DNA of 64,000 nt from Edaphosphingomonas laterariae (GTDB lineage: Bacteria; Pseudomonadota; Alphaproteobacteria; Sphingomonadales; Sphingomonadaceae), in contig NZ_FZOS01000002.1 in assembly GCF_900188165.1 (NCBI RefSeq), positions 62,001-126,000 on the forward strand. Direction: 5' to 3'. Below are positions 28,220-37,101 of the stretch, one piece after another. A program made the position numbers and the translations under genes. Each line of letters begins with the position of its first letter. Position 1 is the first letter of the stretch. A model generated the notes under the pieces. That model was given only the letters and a program-made list of their open reading frames with translations, was not told the DNA's origin and searched no databases.

Positions 28220-29323
28220 TCAGCTGCGGGACGTGCCGGACGCGGATTTGTCGGTTGCGGCTGCGATCGGTAGCGCGATACGCGCAAGAAACCCGGTTCC
28301 CGCGGGCTCCGCCGAAAGGCTGGCCTTATCCCCATAGAGTGCCTGCAGCCGACGGCGGACGTTGCGCAGGCCGACGCCCGTCGTCGTGCTCTTGACCGAG
28401 GGCAGCCCCGCGCCGCCGTCATTGGCGACGCTGACGAGCAGGTTGGGGCCGTCGACCCGCGCGTCGATCGCGATCGTCACGGGCTGGGCCGAGCGGGCCA
28501 CGCCATATTTCACGGCATTCTCGACGAGCGGCTGGATCAGCAGGCCGGGGACGACGACGCCACGGGCGTCGGGCGCGCAACTGATGTCGACACGCAGGCG
28601 ATCGCCGAAGCGCACCGCTTCGATGCCGAGATAATCGGCGGTGAGATCCAGCTCTTCTTCCAGCGGGACCAGTTCGGTCGGATCGCAGGCCAGCGATGCG
28701 CGCAGGAAACTTGAAAGCTTGTCGGTCATCTCCTCCGCATCCTCGTTGCGGCGGGTGACGATCAGCGCCGAGATCGCGTTCAGCGTGTTGAACAGGAAAT
28801 GCGGATTGAGCTGGAGCCGCAGCGCTTCGAGCTCGGCCTGTTGCGCTGCCTGCTGGGCTGCGGCGAGCTGGCGTTCGGTGGTAAGCGAGCGGCGGCGCGA
28901 GAAGAAGAACTGGAACAGCGCGACGTTGACGGTGAACACGCACAGATAGTTGAGCATGGACTGCGATGCGCGCCGGAAATCGATCGGAATGCTTGTCCAG
29001 TTGCCGCCGAACTGTTCGGCTCCCCAGTTGGTGAAGGTCAGGTCGAACAGCGTGTGGACCAGTGCCGCGCAAAATATGGCGACGGCGAGCAGCACGATGC
29101 GCGAGGGGCCCGACCATTCCGCCGTCGCGCGGAACAGCCCGAACAGGCCGATGCCGATGCTGATCGACAGGATCACCGTCGAGCAATCGATCGCGACGCC
29201 CACCCAATCGTCGGGATGCCGGGCAAGGATCGCGGGCAGGAAGATCAGCAGCATGAACAGCCATAGGCCCACCGTCAGTGGCACGGCGTCCGACCATCGC
29301 GCGTCCGACTTCGCGGCAGGCAT
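28220..29323 (-). CDS. LytS/YpdA-like sensor histidine kinase
   Basis: A 367-residue kinase. Four N-terminal membrane segments (about 16-35, 43-63, 76-97, 123-142) form the sensor, with no large periplasmic domain. A Gln-rich coiled-coil (150-170) leads to the His_kinase box QLNPHFLFNTLNAISAL with His175, then the HATPase N box LIQPLVENAVKYGV and the G box GVGLRNVRRRL. It should phosphorylate the adjacent LytTR regulator. The ATG at 29323 is preferred to an upstream in-frame ATG because membrane topology then starts normally. The signal is unknown; such kinases often respond to envelope state. Confidence 0.88.
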   Translation of the reverse strand: MPAAKSDARWSDAVPLTVGLWLFMLLIFLPAILARHPDDWVGVAIDCSTVILSISIGIGLFGLFRATAEWSGPSRIVLLAVAIFCAALVHTLFDLTFTNWGAEQFGGNWTSIPIDFRRASQSMLNYLCVFTVNVALFQFFFSRRRSLTTERQLAAAQQAAQQAELEALRLQLNPHFLFNTLNAISALIVTRRNEDAEEMTDKLSSFLRASLACDPTELVPLEEELDLTADYLGIEAVRFGDRLRVDISCAPDARGVVVPGLLIQPLVENAVKYGVARSAQPVTIAIDARVDGPNLLVSVANDGGAGLPSVKSTTTGVGLRNVRRRLQALYGDKASLSAEPAGTGFLARIALPIAAATDKSASGTSRS

Positions 29324-29633
29324 ATAGGTGGTGATCCCCCGGTGAGATTGAGGCGAGGTGTGCCTTAAAATCCGGGTGTCGTCACGTAATACGAAATCCA
29401 TGCTTCGGCTTTTGGCGCGATCGCGCAAGTCGAACAGTCACGCGGGACGAAAATGCCGGCGGTTGCGACGAACATGTCGTCGTCGCGGGCTCGTCCCGCA
29501 CGGTCGCGCCCGCCCGCATGCCGGACGCAACGGCCGCGCCTCCATCGTCGTAACGGGTAGTGACGCCGCCATCGCCCCTCGAACGAAGCGATCCCAGGCG
29601 CGGGTGGCGCCCTGTATGAGTGGAGTATGCGTC
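29324..29633. other. Divergent intergenic region with nested inverted repeat
   Basis: A 310-base region between the divergent kinase and L,D-transpeptidase starts. It contains a nested inverted repeat: outer 9-bp arms GCGGGACGA (29442-29450) and TCGTCCCGC (29491-29499), inner 6-bp arms CGACGA (29466-29471) and TCGTCG (29477-29482). This could be an RNA leader structure or regulator site. I see no further gene. The first in-frame plus-strand ATG with a Shine-Dalgarno (GGAG) is the ldt start at 29634. Confidence 0.45.
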
Positions 29634-30911
29634 ATGGAAGCGAACGGGATCATCGAACGCCACGACGGGCCAGGGCTGAAGCGGGCACGCAGGTTGGCGG
29701 CGGCAGGGGTGGCGGGAATCGCCATCCTGGTTTTCGTGAACGAACCGGCGCCGTTCGGCGCGGCCGACGCGGTCGCATCGGTGATGATGCCAGAGGCGTT
29801 GCCTTCGCAGCCCATCGCCACCTACCGCTGGACGCCCGAGATGGCGGGCGATCTTCTGGCGGAAATCGCGGCGGCGGAAGGCGAAGGGCTGGACCCGGCA
29901 CCTTATGCCGGTGAGGCGATGCGGCGCGAGCTTGCCCTCACCGGTGGTAGCGCGCTGCTCGACCGGATGGCTGATGACGCCGCGCTGAAGCTGGCGCGGG
30001 ATTATCTGCAGGGCCGCGTGGCGGATCGCGCCGCGTTCGATTGGCATATCGAGCGGAAGGACGTGGACCTGAACCAGCTTGCCATCGCGCTCCGCCGGGC
30101 CGCCGAGGCGGGCCAAATGCGGCCATGGCTGCGATCGCTGCTGCCGCAGGATTCGCGTTACGCGGCGCTGCGCGATGCGCTGGCGGCGACACCCGCCAGC
30201 GATAGCGCCGGCCGCGATCGGCTGCGCGCCAATATGGAGCGGTGGCGCTGGCTGCCGCGCGATCTGGGTGACGATCATATCTTCGTCAACGTGCCGAGCT
30301 ACACGCTCGATCTGGTCGAGGACGGCAAGGCGATTTCGACCTACACGGTCGTCGTCGGCAAGCCCGCCACGCCGACGCCGCAGATGACGATGGCGGCCAG
30401 TTCGGTGGTGGTGAACCCATCATGGACGGTGCCGGCCAGCATCATCCGCTCGTCAAATCTGCGGCCGGGACGGAAGGGCTATCAGTTCGTGGCGGCCGGT
30501 GGCGGGCGTTATGTCGTCCGCCAGCCGCCGGGGCCGGGCAATGCGCTGGGCCGGATCAAGATCGACATGCCCAACGCCCACGCGATCTACCTGCATGACA
30601 CGCCAGCCAAGGCCTATTTCGACAAACCGTCGCGGGCATACAGCCATGGCTGCATTCGCGTGCAGCATATCGACCGGCTGGCGGAAGAGATCGTGCGGCT
30701 GGACAATGGCCGGACCGGGGATCTCGAACGCGGTCTTGCCGGACGATCGACCACAACTGTGAAGCTCAGCACAGGCAGGCCGGTCTGGTTGGTCTATTTC
30801 ACGGCAGAGACCGGGCCGGACGGCAAGGTCATGGTGCTGGAGGATCCCTATAACCGCGATACTCGCCTGATCGCACGCCTCAACGGTCCGACGCAGCTTG
30901 CGTCGCGCTAA
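29634..30911 (+). CDS. L,D-transpeptidase (YkuD domain, YcbB-like)
   Basis: A 425-residue envelope enzyme that makes 3-3 peptidoglycan cross-links or attaches lipoproteins. An N-terminal membrane anchor (about 20-37) precedes a helical N-terminal domain (60-190) like that of YcbB/LdtD. The YkuD catalytic domain (about 215-370) has IFVNVPSYTLDLVEDGKAI, VVNPSWTVPASIIR, AIYLHDTP and SHGCIRV with catalytic Cys340 and H338. The ATG at 29634 is preceded by GGAG at eight bases. It is divergent from the LytS kinase gene, so the two-component system may control it. Confidence 0.9.
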   Translation: MEANGIIERHDGPGLKRARRLAAAGVAGIAILVFVNEPAPFGAADAVASVMMPEALPSQPIATYRWTPEMAGDLLAEIAAAEGEGLDPAPYAGEAMRRELALTGGSALLDRMADDAALKLARDYLQGRVADRAAFDWHIERKDVDLNQLAIALRRAAEAGQMRPWLRSLLPQDSRYAALRDALAATPASDSAGRDRLRANMERWRWLPRDLGDDHIFVNVPSYTLDLVEDGKAISTYTVVVGKPATPTPQMTMAASSVVVNPSWTVPASIIRSSNLRPGRKGYQFVAAGGGRYVVRQPPGPGNALGRIKIDMPNAHAIYLHDTPAKAYFDKPSRAYSHGCIRVQHIDRLAEEIVRLDNGRTGDLERGLAGRSTTTVKLSTGRPVWLVYFTAETGPDGKVMVLEDPYNRDTRLIARLNGPTQLASR

Positions 30912-31061
30912 GCCGGGCGTCCTCGATCAGCCGGGTTGCAAGGGGGCGGGCCTGCCGGGCAGCCGGCATCGAACGAAGGTTCGGTGCGGCCCCGGCAGGT
31001 TCGGCCGCTCACGGGCCAAACCACGCCGCTCATCATCACTCCGAACGTCGCAATCGCGCCG

Positions 31062-32426
31062 TCAGGCGCCGGGGCGCGTACCGAAGCCCACCGCCAGGAA
31101 GCCGGGGATCGGGCCGTTCCAGCCGTCATCCGGGCCGTCGTCCGCCGGGCGGCGATCGCGCTGCTGCGGCGGCGCGGTGCGGGCGGGCCGGGGTTCGGCG
31201 CGCGCCGGCTTGTCGTCCGCTTTGGCGGGCTTGGCCCTGGTGCCGCCACGCGTGCGCTTGGCAGCGGGCGCTTTCGCTTCGGCGGGTGCCGTTGCGGTCG
31301 CCGCGGCTGGCTCGGTCCGGCCGATGCGCTCGATCGTCTGCTGGGTCAGCTTCTCGATATTCTCGACCGCTTCGGCATCGTCGGGCGTGATCAGCGTGAA
31401 CGCCTTGCCGGTGGCACCGGCGCGGCCCGTGCGGCCGATGCGGTGGACATAATCGTCCGGGTGCCACGGTGCGTCGAAGTTGAAGACGTGGCTGACGCCC
31501 TTGATGTCGAGCCCGCGTGCCGCGACGTCGGACGCGACGAGGATGTTGATCTCGCCGCCCTTGAACCGTTCCAGTTCGCGCAGCCGTTCCGACTGGTCCA
31601 TGTCGCCGTGGATCTGGCTGGCGCGGAAGCCGTGGCGCTTCAGGCTGGTCGCCAGTTCGCGCACGGTGGTCTTGCGGTTGCAGAAGATGATCGCGGTGCG
31701 CATGTCATCCGCACGAAGCAGATCGCGCAGCACCTCGCGCTTGGCGCGGGCCGAACATTCCACCAGCCATTGCTCGATCGAGGCATTGGCCGTGCCGACG
31801 CGCGCGACTTCGATCTGCTTGGGATTGTTCAGGAAGCGATCGGCCAGCTTCTTGATCGGCGCCGGCATCGTCGCCGAAAAGAGCAAAGTCTGCCGTTGCG
31901 CTGGCAGCTTGGTGCAGATTTCCTCGATATCGGGAATGAACCCCATGTCGAGCATGCGATCGGCTTCGTCGATCACCAGCAGGTTGCAGCCGGTGAGCAG
32001 GATCTTGCCGCGCTGGAACAGGTCCATCAACCGGCCCGGCGTGGCGATCAGCACGTCCACGCCCTTTTCGAGCGCGGCCACCTGATCGGACATGTTCACG
32101 CCGCCGATCAGCAATGCCATCGAAAGCTTGTGATACTTGCCGTATTTTTCGAAATTCTCGGCCACCTGGGCGGCAAGCTCGCGCGTCGGCTCCAGAATCA
32201 GCGATCGCGGCATGCGGGCGCGGCTGCGGCCGTGCGCCAGAATGTCGATCATCGGCAGCACGAAGCTGGCCGTCTTGCCCGTGCCGGTCTGCGCGATGCC
32301 GATGAGATCCTTCATCATCAGCACCGGCGGTATCGCCTGCGCCTGGATCGGAGTCGGCTCGTTATAGCCGGCTTCCGTCACGGCGCGCAGGAGTTCGTCT
32401 GATAGGCCGAGATCGGCAAAAGTCAT
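31062..32426 (-). CDS. DEAD-box ATP-dependent RNA helicase (RhlE-like)
   Basis: A 454-residue helicase. It has the Q motif (FADLGLSDELLRAV ... YNEPTPIQAQAIP), Walker A AQTGTGKTASF, PTRELAAQ, TPGRL, DEADRMLD, SAT, and in domain 2 ARGLDIKGV and HRIGRTGRAG. After residue ~375 a low-complexity Ala/Lys/Arg/Pro tail (KAPAAKRTRGGTRAKPAKADDKP) typical of RhlE-group helicases mediates RNA contacts. It likely acts in ribosome assembly or RNA decay. It is monocistronic and convergent with the ldt gene. Confidence 0.93.
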   Translation of the reverse strand: MTFADLGLSDELLRAVTEAGYNEPTPIQAQAIPPVLMMKDLIGIAQTGTGKTASFVLPMIDILAHGRSRARMPRSLILEPTRELAAQVAENFEKYGKYHKLSMALLIGGVNMSDQVAALEKGVDVLIATPGRLMDLFQRGKILLTGCNLLVIDEADRMLDMGFIPDIEEICTKLPAQRQTLLFSATMPAPIKKLADRFLNNPKQIEVARVGTANASIEQWLVECSARAKREVLRDLLRADDMRTAIIFCNRKTTVRELATSLKRHGFRASQIHGDMDQSERLRELERFKGGEINILVASDVAARGLDIKGVSHVFNFDAPWHPDDYVHRIGRTGRAGATGKAFTLITPDDAEAVENIEKLTQQTIERIGRTEPAAATATAPAEAKAPAAKRTRGGTRAKPAKADDKPARAEPRPARTAPPQQRDRRPADDGPDDGWNGPIPGFLAVGFGTRPGA

Positions 32427-32535
32427 AAGCGACCTGGAAAATCGGCAGCACCAAAGGGGGCGCCACTCCTGCGGGGCGCTTGGGGGGAAGGGCGGGCTTT
32501 GTCAAGCAGGACAGGCGATTCGGCCTGCTTTTGGG

Positions 32536-32976
32536 CTATTTCTTCTTCGATTTTTCCGGGGTGAGGGTGCGGAAGCGGCGGATCTGGCACTCGCCGCCCG
32601 ATCGCGCATGCACGGCATCACGCCCGGCGCACACCCGATTATCTTCGGTCGGGCGGATATAGAAGCCGCCGTAGAAATCGAGCGCGGGGCACTCATCCTC
32701 GAACTGGGCGCGCACCCGGCCGCCGCCGCGCAGCACGATATCCACGCTGTCCGGCTTGATCGCTGCGGCACCGGCGACCGCCGGCATCGAAATGCATTTC
32801 GGCCCCTTGCTTTCCTTCCATTCGAGCGGAACCGCGGCGCGACTGCGCGCAGGCACGCGGATCACGACGCTCTGGCGGATCGAAAGCTGGGCGATCTGCA
32901 TGCGCGAATCCGCGATGGCGCCAGCCGCGCCGCTGCCCGCCAGCAGCAACGTCGTCAAAAGGCCCGCGCCGATCAT
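32536..32976 (-). CDS. Hypothetical secreted protein
   Basis: A 146-residue protein with an N-terminal signal peptide (MIGAGLLTTLLLAGSGAAGA, cleavage near 20-25) and a beta-rich mature part (SIRQSVVIRVPARSRAAVPLEWKESKGPKCI ... VDIVLRGGGRVRAQFEDECPALDFYGGFYIRPTEDNRVCAGRDAVHARSGGECQIRRFR). It has four mature cysteines that could form two disulfides and a Lys-rich end (KSKKK). No family recognised with certainty. It is between the helicase and the oppositely oriented FAD oxidase gene. Confidence 0.65.
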   Translation of the reverse strand: MIGAGLLTTLLLAGSGAAGAIADSRMQIAQLSIRQSVVIRVPARSRAAVPLEWKESKGPKCISMPAVAGAAAIKPDSVDIVLRGGGRVRAQFEDECPALDFYGGFYIRPTEDNRVCAGRDAVHARSGGECQIRRFRTLTPEKSKKK

Positions 32977-33080
32977 TGAACCGCCCGCATAATGGCTGAC
33001 ACCGATTCCCCGTGAAGCTTGAACAAGAGCTTAATTGCGCACATTTCCATTGGACGGTCGCACGGCTATAGCGACGCGAC

Positions 33081-34511
33081 ATGGCTGCGTCTGCTCCTGA
33101 TCCCGCCCTTCTTGCCCGGCTTCTCGAACGGCTTGGGCCACGCGGTTTCACGGCTGATCCGCGGGATATCGAACCCTGGATCGTGGATTGGCGCGGCCGC
33201 GTGCGGGGCAAGGCGGTGGCCTTGCTGTCGCCGGCCGATGCCGGCGAGGTTGCCGATGTCGTTGCCATGTGCGCGGCGGCGGGCTTGCCGATCGTCCCGC
33301 AGGGCGGCAACACATCAATGGTGGCCGGCGCCACGCCGCCGGCCGATGGATCGGCGCTCGTCCTGTCGACGCGGCGGATGCGGGCGATTCGCGCGATATC
33401 GGTGGCGGATGGTGTGGCGGTGGTCGATGCGGGCGTGGTGCTTGCCGATCTCCACGCCGCCGCCGCCGCTCAGGGGCTGCGCTTCCCCCTGTCGCTCGGC
33501 GCGAAAGGCTCGGCGACGATCGGCGGCCTGATCTCCACCAATGCGGGCGGGACGCAGGTTCTGCGCTTCGGGCCGATGCGGTCGCTGGTGCTGGGGATCG
33601 AGGCGGTGCTGCCCGATGGATCACGCATTGAAGGTCTGTCGGCGCTGCGCAAGGACAATCGTGGCTATGATCTGCGCCAGCTGATGTCCGGTGCGGAAGG
33701 CACGTTGGGGATCATCACGGCTGCGAGCCTGCGGCTGGTGCCCGCGATCGGCCGCCGGGCGGTGGCGTGGGTCGGTCTGTCGTCGCCGCAGGCGGCACTT
33801 GGCCTGCTGCGCCGGCTGGAAGCCGCAACCGGCGAGGCGGTGGAGAGCTTCGAACTCGTGCCGGGCGACGCGCTCGAACTCGTGCTGAAGCACATCCCCG
33901 ATACGCGCGCGCCGCTGACCGGCGGACATGCCTGGCATGTGCTGGTCGAGGCGACGGCGCCGCAGGGCGCGGCCGATCCTGCTGATGCGCTCGGCGTCGT
34001 CCTCGCGGATGCGATCGAGGCCGGCGAAGCTGCGGACGCGGCGATCGCGGCGAGCGAGGCGCAGGCTGAGGCGCTCTGGCGACTACGCGAATCGATTTCG
34101 GAGGCCGAGCGCATCGACGGCATGGCCGCCAAGCATGACGTGTCGGTCCCGGTTTCGACGATGCCCGCCTTCATCCAGTCGGCCCGCGTGGAGGTGGAAG
34201 CGGCTTTTCCTGGAACGCGCGTGCTCGCATTCGGCCATCTCGGTGACGGCAATGTCCATTTCAACGTCCGTGCCCCGGCGGGTGTGGACGGGATGGCGTG
34301 GCTCGCGGGGGAAGGCGCATCGATCAGCCGTATGGTCCACGATCTGACGGTCGCGGCGGACGGTTCGATCTCGGCCGAACATGGTATCGGCCAAACCAAG
34401 CTGGCCGAATATCTGCGCCTTGCCGATCCCGCCCGGCTGCGCGCCCAACGCGCGATCAAGGCGGCGCTGGACCCGCAGGGCATCATGAATCCGGGCAAGC
34501 TGCTGGGCTGA
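33081..34511 (+). CDS. FAD-binding oxidase of the GlcD/D-2-hydroxyacid dehydrogenase family
   Basis: A 476-residue enzyme of the VAO/PCMH flavoprotein fold. The N-terminal FAD domain has PIVPQGGNTSMVAGATPP and LGAKGSATIGGLISTNAGG, and the C-terminal FAD-linked oxidase domain has HLGDGNVHFN and SAEHGIGQTK, with a final NPGKLL. This is the arrangement of D-2-hydroxyglutarate/D-lactate dehydrogenases. The substrate cannot be read from sequence; a D-2-hydroxyacid is likely. It is alone on its strand; sapC follows after 111 bases. Confidence 0.85.
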   Translation: MAASAPDPALLARLLERLGPRGFTADPRDIEPWIVDWRGRVRGKAVALLSPADAGEVADVVAMCAAAGLPIVPQGGNTSMVAGATPPADGSALVLSTRRMRAIRAISVADGVAVVDAGVVLADLHAAAAAQGLRFPLSLGAKGSATIGGLISTNAGGTQVLRFGPMRSLVLGIEAVLPDGSRIEGLSALRKDNRGYDLRQLMSGAEGTLGIITAASLRLVPAIGRRAVAWVGLSSPQAALGLLRRLEAATGEAVESFELVPGDALELVLKHIPDTRAPLTGGHAWHVLVEATAPQGAADPADALGVVLADAIEAGEAADAAIAASEAQAEALWRLRESISEAERIDGMAAKHDVSVPVSTMPAFIQSARVEVEAAFPGTRVLAFGHLGDGNVHFNVRAPAGVDGMAWLAGEGASISRMVHDLTVAADGSISAEHGIGQTKLAEYLRLADPARLRAQRAIKAALDPQGIMNPGKLLG

Positions 34512-34622
34512 CAACCGAGCGCGCTTATCTTGCCTCGCGCGCCGCGCGGCCATAGACGAAGGGGCTCATAGGCCCACGAATCCCTCCTGGGCCGGAATAA
34601 CAGGTTGGGGAGACCCCTTTAC

Positions 34623-35399
34623 ATGGCGAGTGCACCGCCGAGCGGCCTGCCGCTTTTCTACAATGACATTCAGCCGCTTTCGAGCAGCGTGCATGGGGAT
34701 TTCGTGGCCCGCCGCAAGGAAGGCGCGCCGTTCCTCGCCAAGGCCCATGCCGTTCCGCTGACCGTCGAGGAATTCGGCCTCGCCCAGCGTCATTTCCCGA
34801 TCGTGTTCTCGGTCGGCCCCAATGCCGTGCCGCTCGCGCTGATGGGGCTGAACGAAGGCGTCAACATGTTCGTCGATGATGACGGCAAGCTGACCAGCGA
34901 CGTCTATGTGCCGGCTTATGTGCGCCGCTATCCGTTCATGCTCGCCAAGCTGCAGCAGAACAGCGAAGAATTGTCGCTCTGCTTCGATCCGACGGCGGAC
35001 GCCATCGGCCAGGGCGGCGAAGGCGACGCGCTGTTCGTCGACGGCCAGCCTTCGGATGCCACCAAGGCGATTCTCGGCTTTTGCGAGCAGTTCGAACAGG
35101 CCGGCCAGCGCACGGCGGCGTTCATGAAGGAACTGACCGACCTCAAGCTGCTGATCGACGGCGAAGTCGCGATCCAGCCGGAAGGCGCCGCGCAGCCCTT
35201 CGTCTATCGTGGTTTCCAGATGGTGTCGGAAGAGAAGCTGCGTGAATTGCGCGGCGATCAGGCACGCAAACTGATCCAGTCGGGCGCGCTTGCGCTCGTC
35301 TATGCGCATCTTTTCTCGCTCTCGCTGATCCGCGACCTTTTTGGTCGCCAGATGCAGGCGGGCAAGGTTCCGGCGCAGCAGCCGCTGGTCCAGGCCTGA
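34623..35399 (+). CDS. SapC-family protein
   Basis: A 258-residue protein of the SapC family (PF07277). It begins LPLFYNDIQPLSSSVHGDF and contains the hallmark VPLTVEEFGLAQRHFPIVFSVG, YVPAYVRRYPFMLAKL and LCFDPTADAIG, ending in a helical region. The family was named from Campylobacter S-layer genes but is common in sphingomonads and Caulobacter near TonB receptors; its real function is unclear. GGGGAG precedes the ATG. An inverted repeat (GGCCCA 34571-34576, TGGGCC 34588-34593) in the leader may fold. The next plus-strand element is the candidate RNA. Confidence 0.88.
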   Translation: MASAPPSGLPLFYNDIQPLSSSVHGDFVARRKEGAPFLAKAHAVPLTVEEFGLAQRHFPIVFSVGPNAVPLALMGLNEGVNMFVDDDGKLTSDVYVPAYVRRYPFMLAKLQQNSEELSLCFDPTADAIGQGGEGDALFVDGQPSDATKAILGFCEQFEQAGQRTAAFMKELTDLKLLIDGEVAIQPEGAAQPFVYRGFQMVSEEKLRELRGDQARKLIQSGALALVYAHLFSLSLIRDLFGRQMQAGKVPAQQPLVQA

Positions 35400-35477
35400 A
35401 CCAAGTCGAGTCGCTGGCGGCGTAGTTTTTGCTGCGCCGCCGCCGGCTCGAAAAACTTGTATAGGCATATTGAAATT

Positions 35478-35613
35478 GGGGGTGCTGAGGCATATCTTCA
35501 GCCAAGTGCGCGGGCCGTGTCCCCCTTTCGCGACCGCGCATGAGCGCGTCTTCGGACGCGCTTCCTCCCTGAACCTTGGCCACCTCGTGCCGCAATGCAC
35601 GAGGTGGTTTTTT
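35478..35613 (+). ncRNA. Candidate structured small RNA
   Basis: The sapC-hutG gap has ordered stems: GGGGG (35478-35482) can pair with CCCCC (35521-35525) around a hairpin GCTGAGG/CTTCAGC (35484-35490, 35496-35502); then a perfect 8-bp stem AGCGCGTC/GACGCGCT (35543-35550, 35555-35562) with a TTCG loop; then the unpaired pyrimidine-rich TCCTCCCTGAACC; then a strong terminator. A CATATT (35466-35471) seven bases before the first G could be a -10 element. The UCCUCCCU stretch is complementary to Shine-Dalgarno sequences, as in many trans-acting sRNAs. It could also be a sapC 3' UTR. No Rfam family recognised. Confidence 0.5.
35580..35613 (+). terminator. Intrinsic terminator after sapC/sRNA
   Basis: An 11-bp perfect stem (CCACCTCGTGC, 35580-35590, with 35597-35607) and a 6-base loop are followed by six T (35608-35613). 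Confidence 0.93.
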
Positions 35614-35633
35614 ATTGGGCGCTGTGAGGCGTT

Positions 35634-36515
35634 CTATTCAGCGGCGCGATGTAATGGCGTCGACAACTCTTCCACCATTGCTGCAACCATTGCTGCAAGC
35701 AGGCGGCGCATGCTGCGCAGGCCGTCGCCCGGTTCCCGCAATGCGGAATCGAGGTAGAGCGACCGATCCACTTCGACCTGGATGGCATGGATGCCGCGCG
35801 CGGGCATGGCCTGACGCTCCAGCGTATGGCCCCCGGCGTATGGGCTGTTGCGGGCACACACCAGGCCCGCGGCGTCCACCACCGATGCCAGCCTGTCCAT
35901 CAACGTGCCGGGTGCCGTCCGGCCATAACGATCGCCCAGCACCACTTGCGGAGGCTGGGTTGCGCCATGGCGCGGAAGCGGCGGCATCGAATGGCAATCG
36001 ATCAGCAGCGCCGTGCCGAATCGGGCATGCGCTTCGCGAAGGGCGGCGGCGATCGCCATGTGCCATGGGCGGTGATCGCCGATGATGCGTTCGACCAGCT
36101 CGTCGGAGGATAGCCGCCGGCTCCACAATTCGCCCGTGCTGGCCAGCCGCCGGGGCACCAGCCCCAGCCCGCCGCGCACCTTGGCGCTGGATACCAGCAT
36201 CTGCGCGCGTGGCGGCGGATCGATCATCCCCGAATCGACTTCGCGTTCGTCGCGGTTGAGGTCGATCCACGGTCGCGCGCGCGTCGCCACGAAGGCGGTG
36301 GTGCCGGCCGTCACCGCATCGTCGATCAGCGTGTCGGCATAACGGTCTTCCAGCGCCTCCAGCCGATCGCGCGGCACCCGCGCCATGGCCAGCAGCGTTG
36401 CCGGATATTCGCGCCCGGCATGGGGCACCGAAAGCACCACGGGGCAGATGGGGCTGGATGGGCCGAGCCGTATGAATCCGGGCCCTCGATCCGGTGATAT
36501 TGGGTCGGCTGACAT
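35634..36515 (-). CDS. N-formylglutamate amidohydrolase
   Basis: A 293-residue zinc-type hydrolase (PF05013) that removes formate from N-formyl-glutamate in histidine breakdown, or acts on related formyl amino acids. Characteristic parts are VVLSVPHAGREYP, RPWIDLNRDEREVD, LLIDCHSMPP and VQVEVDRSLYLD-like (IQVEVDRSLYLD). The hut operon is not next to it, so its pathway role is uncertain. It is convergent with the sapC/sRNA unit and divergent from cpdR, which starts about 140 bases away. Confidence 0.9.
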   Translation of the reverse strand: MSADPISPDRGPGFIRLGPSSPICPVVLSVPHAGREYPATLLAMARVPRDRLEALEDRYADTLIDDAVTAGTTAFVATRARPWIDLNRDEREVDSGMIDPPPRAQMLVSSAKVRGGLGLVPRRLASTGELWSRRLSSDELVERIIGDHRPWHMAIAAALREAHARFGTALLIDCHSMPPLPRHGATQPPQVVLGDRYGRTAPGTLMDRLASVVDAAGLVCARNSPYAGGHTLERQAMPARGIHAIQVEVDRSLYLDSALREPGDGLRSMRRLLAAMVAAMVEELSTPLHRAAE

Positions 36516-36653
36516 GCAAGAAGCCTAGAACAATCGGCGCGAAGCGTGCAAACGCCGGTTCGGCCCACGACGTCCGGGCTGGAAAAAATTAACCCTGGGG
36601 CGCATAAGGAAGGGCGGCTGCGGGCGGCACAACGGCCGGGCGAGGGGACCGCA

Positions 36654-37028
36654 ATGATTCGAATTTTGCTGGCTGAAGACGACGACTCGATGCGCGAATA
36701 TCTCGCGCGCGCGCTCGATCGTTCCGGCTATGCGGTCACTGCGGTGGATCGCGGCACGGCGGCGCTGCCGCTGCTCGAACGCGAGACGTTCGATCTGTTG
36801 CTCACCGATATCGTCATGCCGGAAATGGACGGGATTGAACTCGCCCAGCGCGCCGCCGTGATCGCGCCGGCGATGCGGGTGATGTTCATCACCGGCTTCG
36901 CCGCTGTCGCGCTCAAGGGCGGGGCGGCCCCGCCGACTGCCAAGGTCCTGTCCAAGCCCTTCCACCTGCGCGATCTCGTGATGGAGGTCGATCGCATGTT
37001 CGAAGTGGGCAACGCGGCCGGCGTGTAA
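36654..37028 (+). CDS. cpdR: Response regulator CpdR
   Basis: A 124-residue single-domain receiver. MIRILLAEDDDSMREYLARALDRSGY, the phospho-acceptor D52 in LLLTDIVMPEMDGIELAQ, VMFITGFAAVAL and VLSKPFHLRDLVMEVDRM are closely those of CpdR, which controls ClpXP-mediated degradation of CtrA and other cell-cycle proteins in alphaproteobacteria through the CckA-ChpT relay. GAGGGGA lies five bases before the ATG at 36654; longer in-frame starts precede family homology and are rejected. CtrA/CckA also control GTA production in Rhodobacter, so a regulatory link to the cluster at 1-13221 is possible but distant. Confidence 0.93.
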   Translation: MIRILLAEDDDSMREYLARALDRSGYAVTAVDRGTAALPLLERETFDLLLTDIVMPEMDGIELAQRAAVIAPAMRVMFITGFAAVALKGGAAPPTAKVLSKPFHLRDLVMEVDRMFEVGNAAGV

Positions 37029-37101
37029 GAATTTTTCGGAAAAGATGCGCTGCCGGGGTTGCGGACCCCGAAACCCTTCGCTAGGGGGAGCGCCTCACGG
37101 C

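Noticed and set aside
35416-35441. GGCGGCG/CGCCGCC hairpin after sapC as a terminator
   Set aside because: Stem is short and no T-tract follows; the real terminator is at 35580-35613.
36589-36592. TTAA upstream of cpdR as a CtrA site
   Set aside because: Only one half-site; a second TTAA seven bases away is absent on either side.
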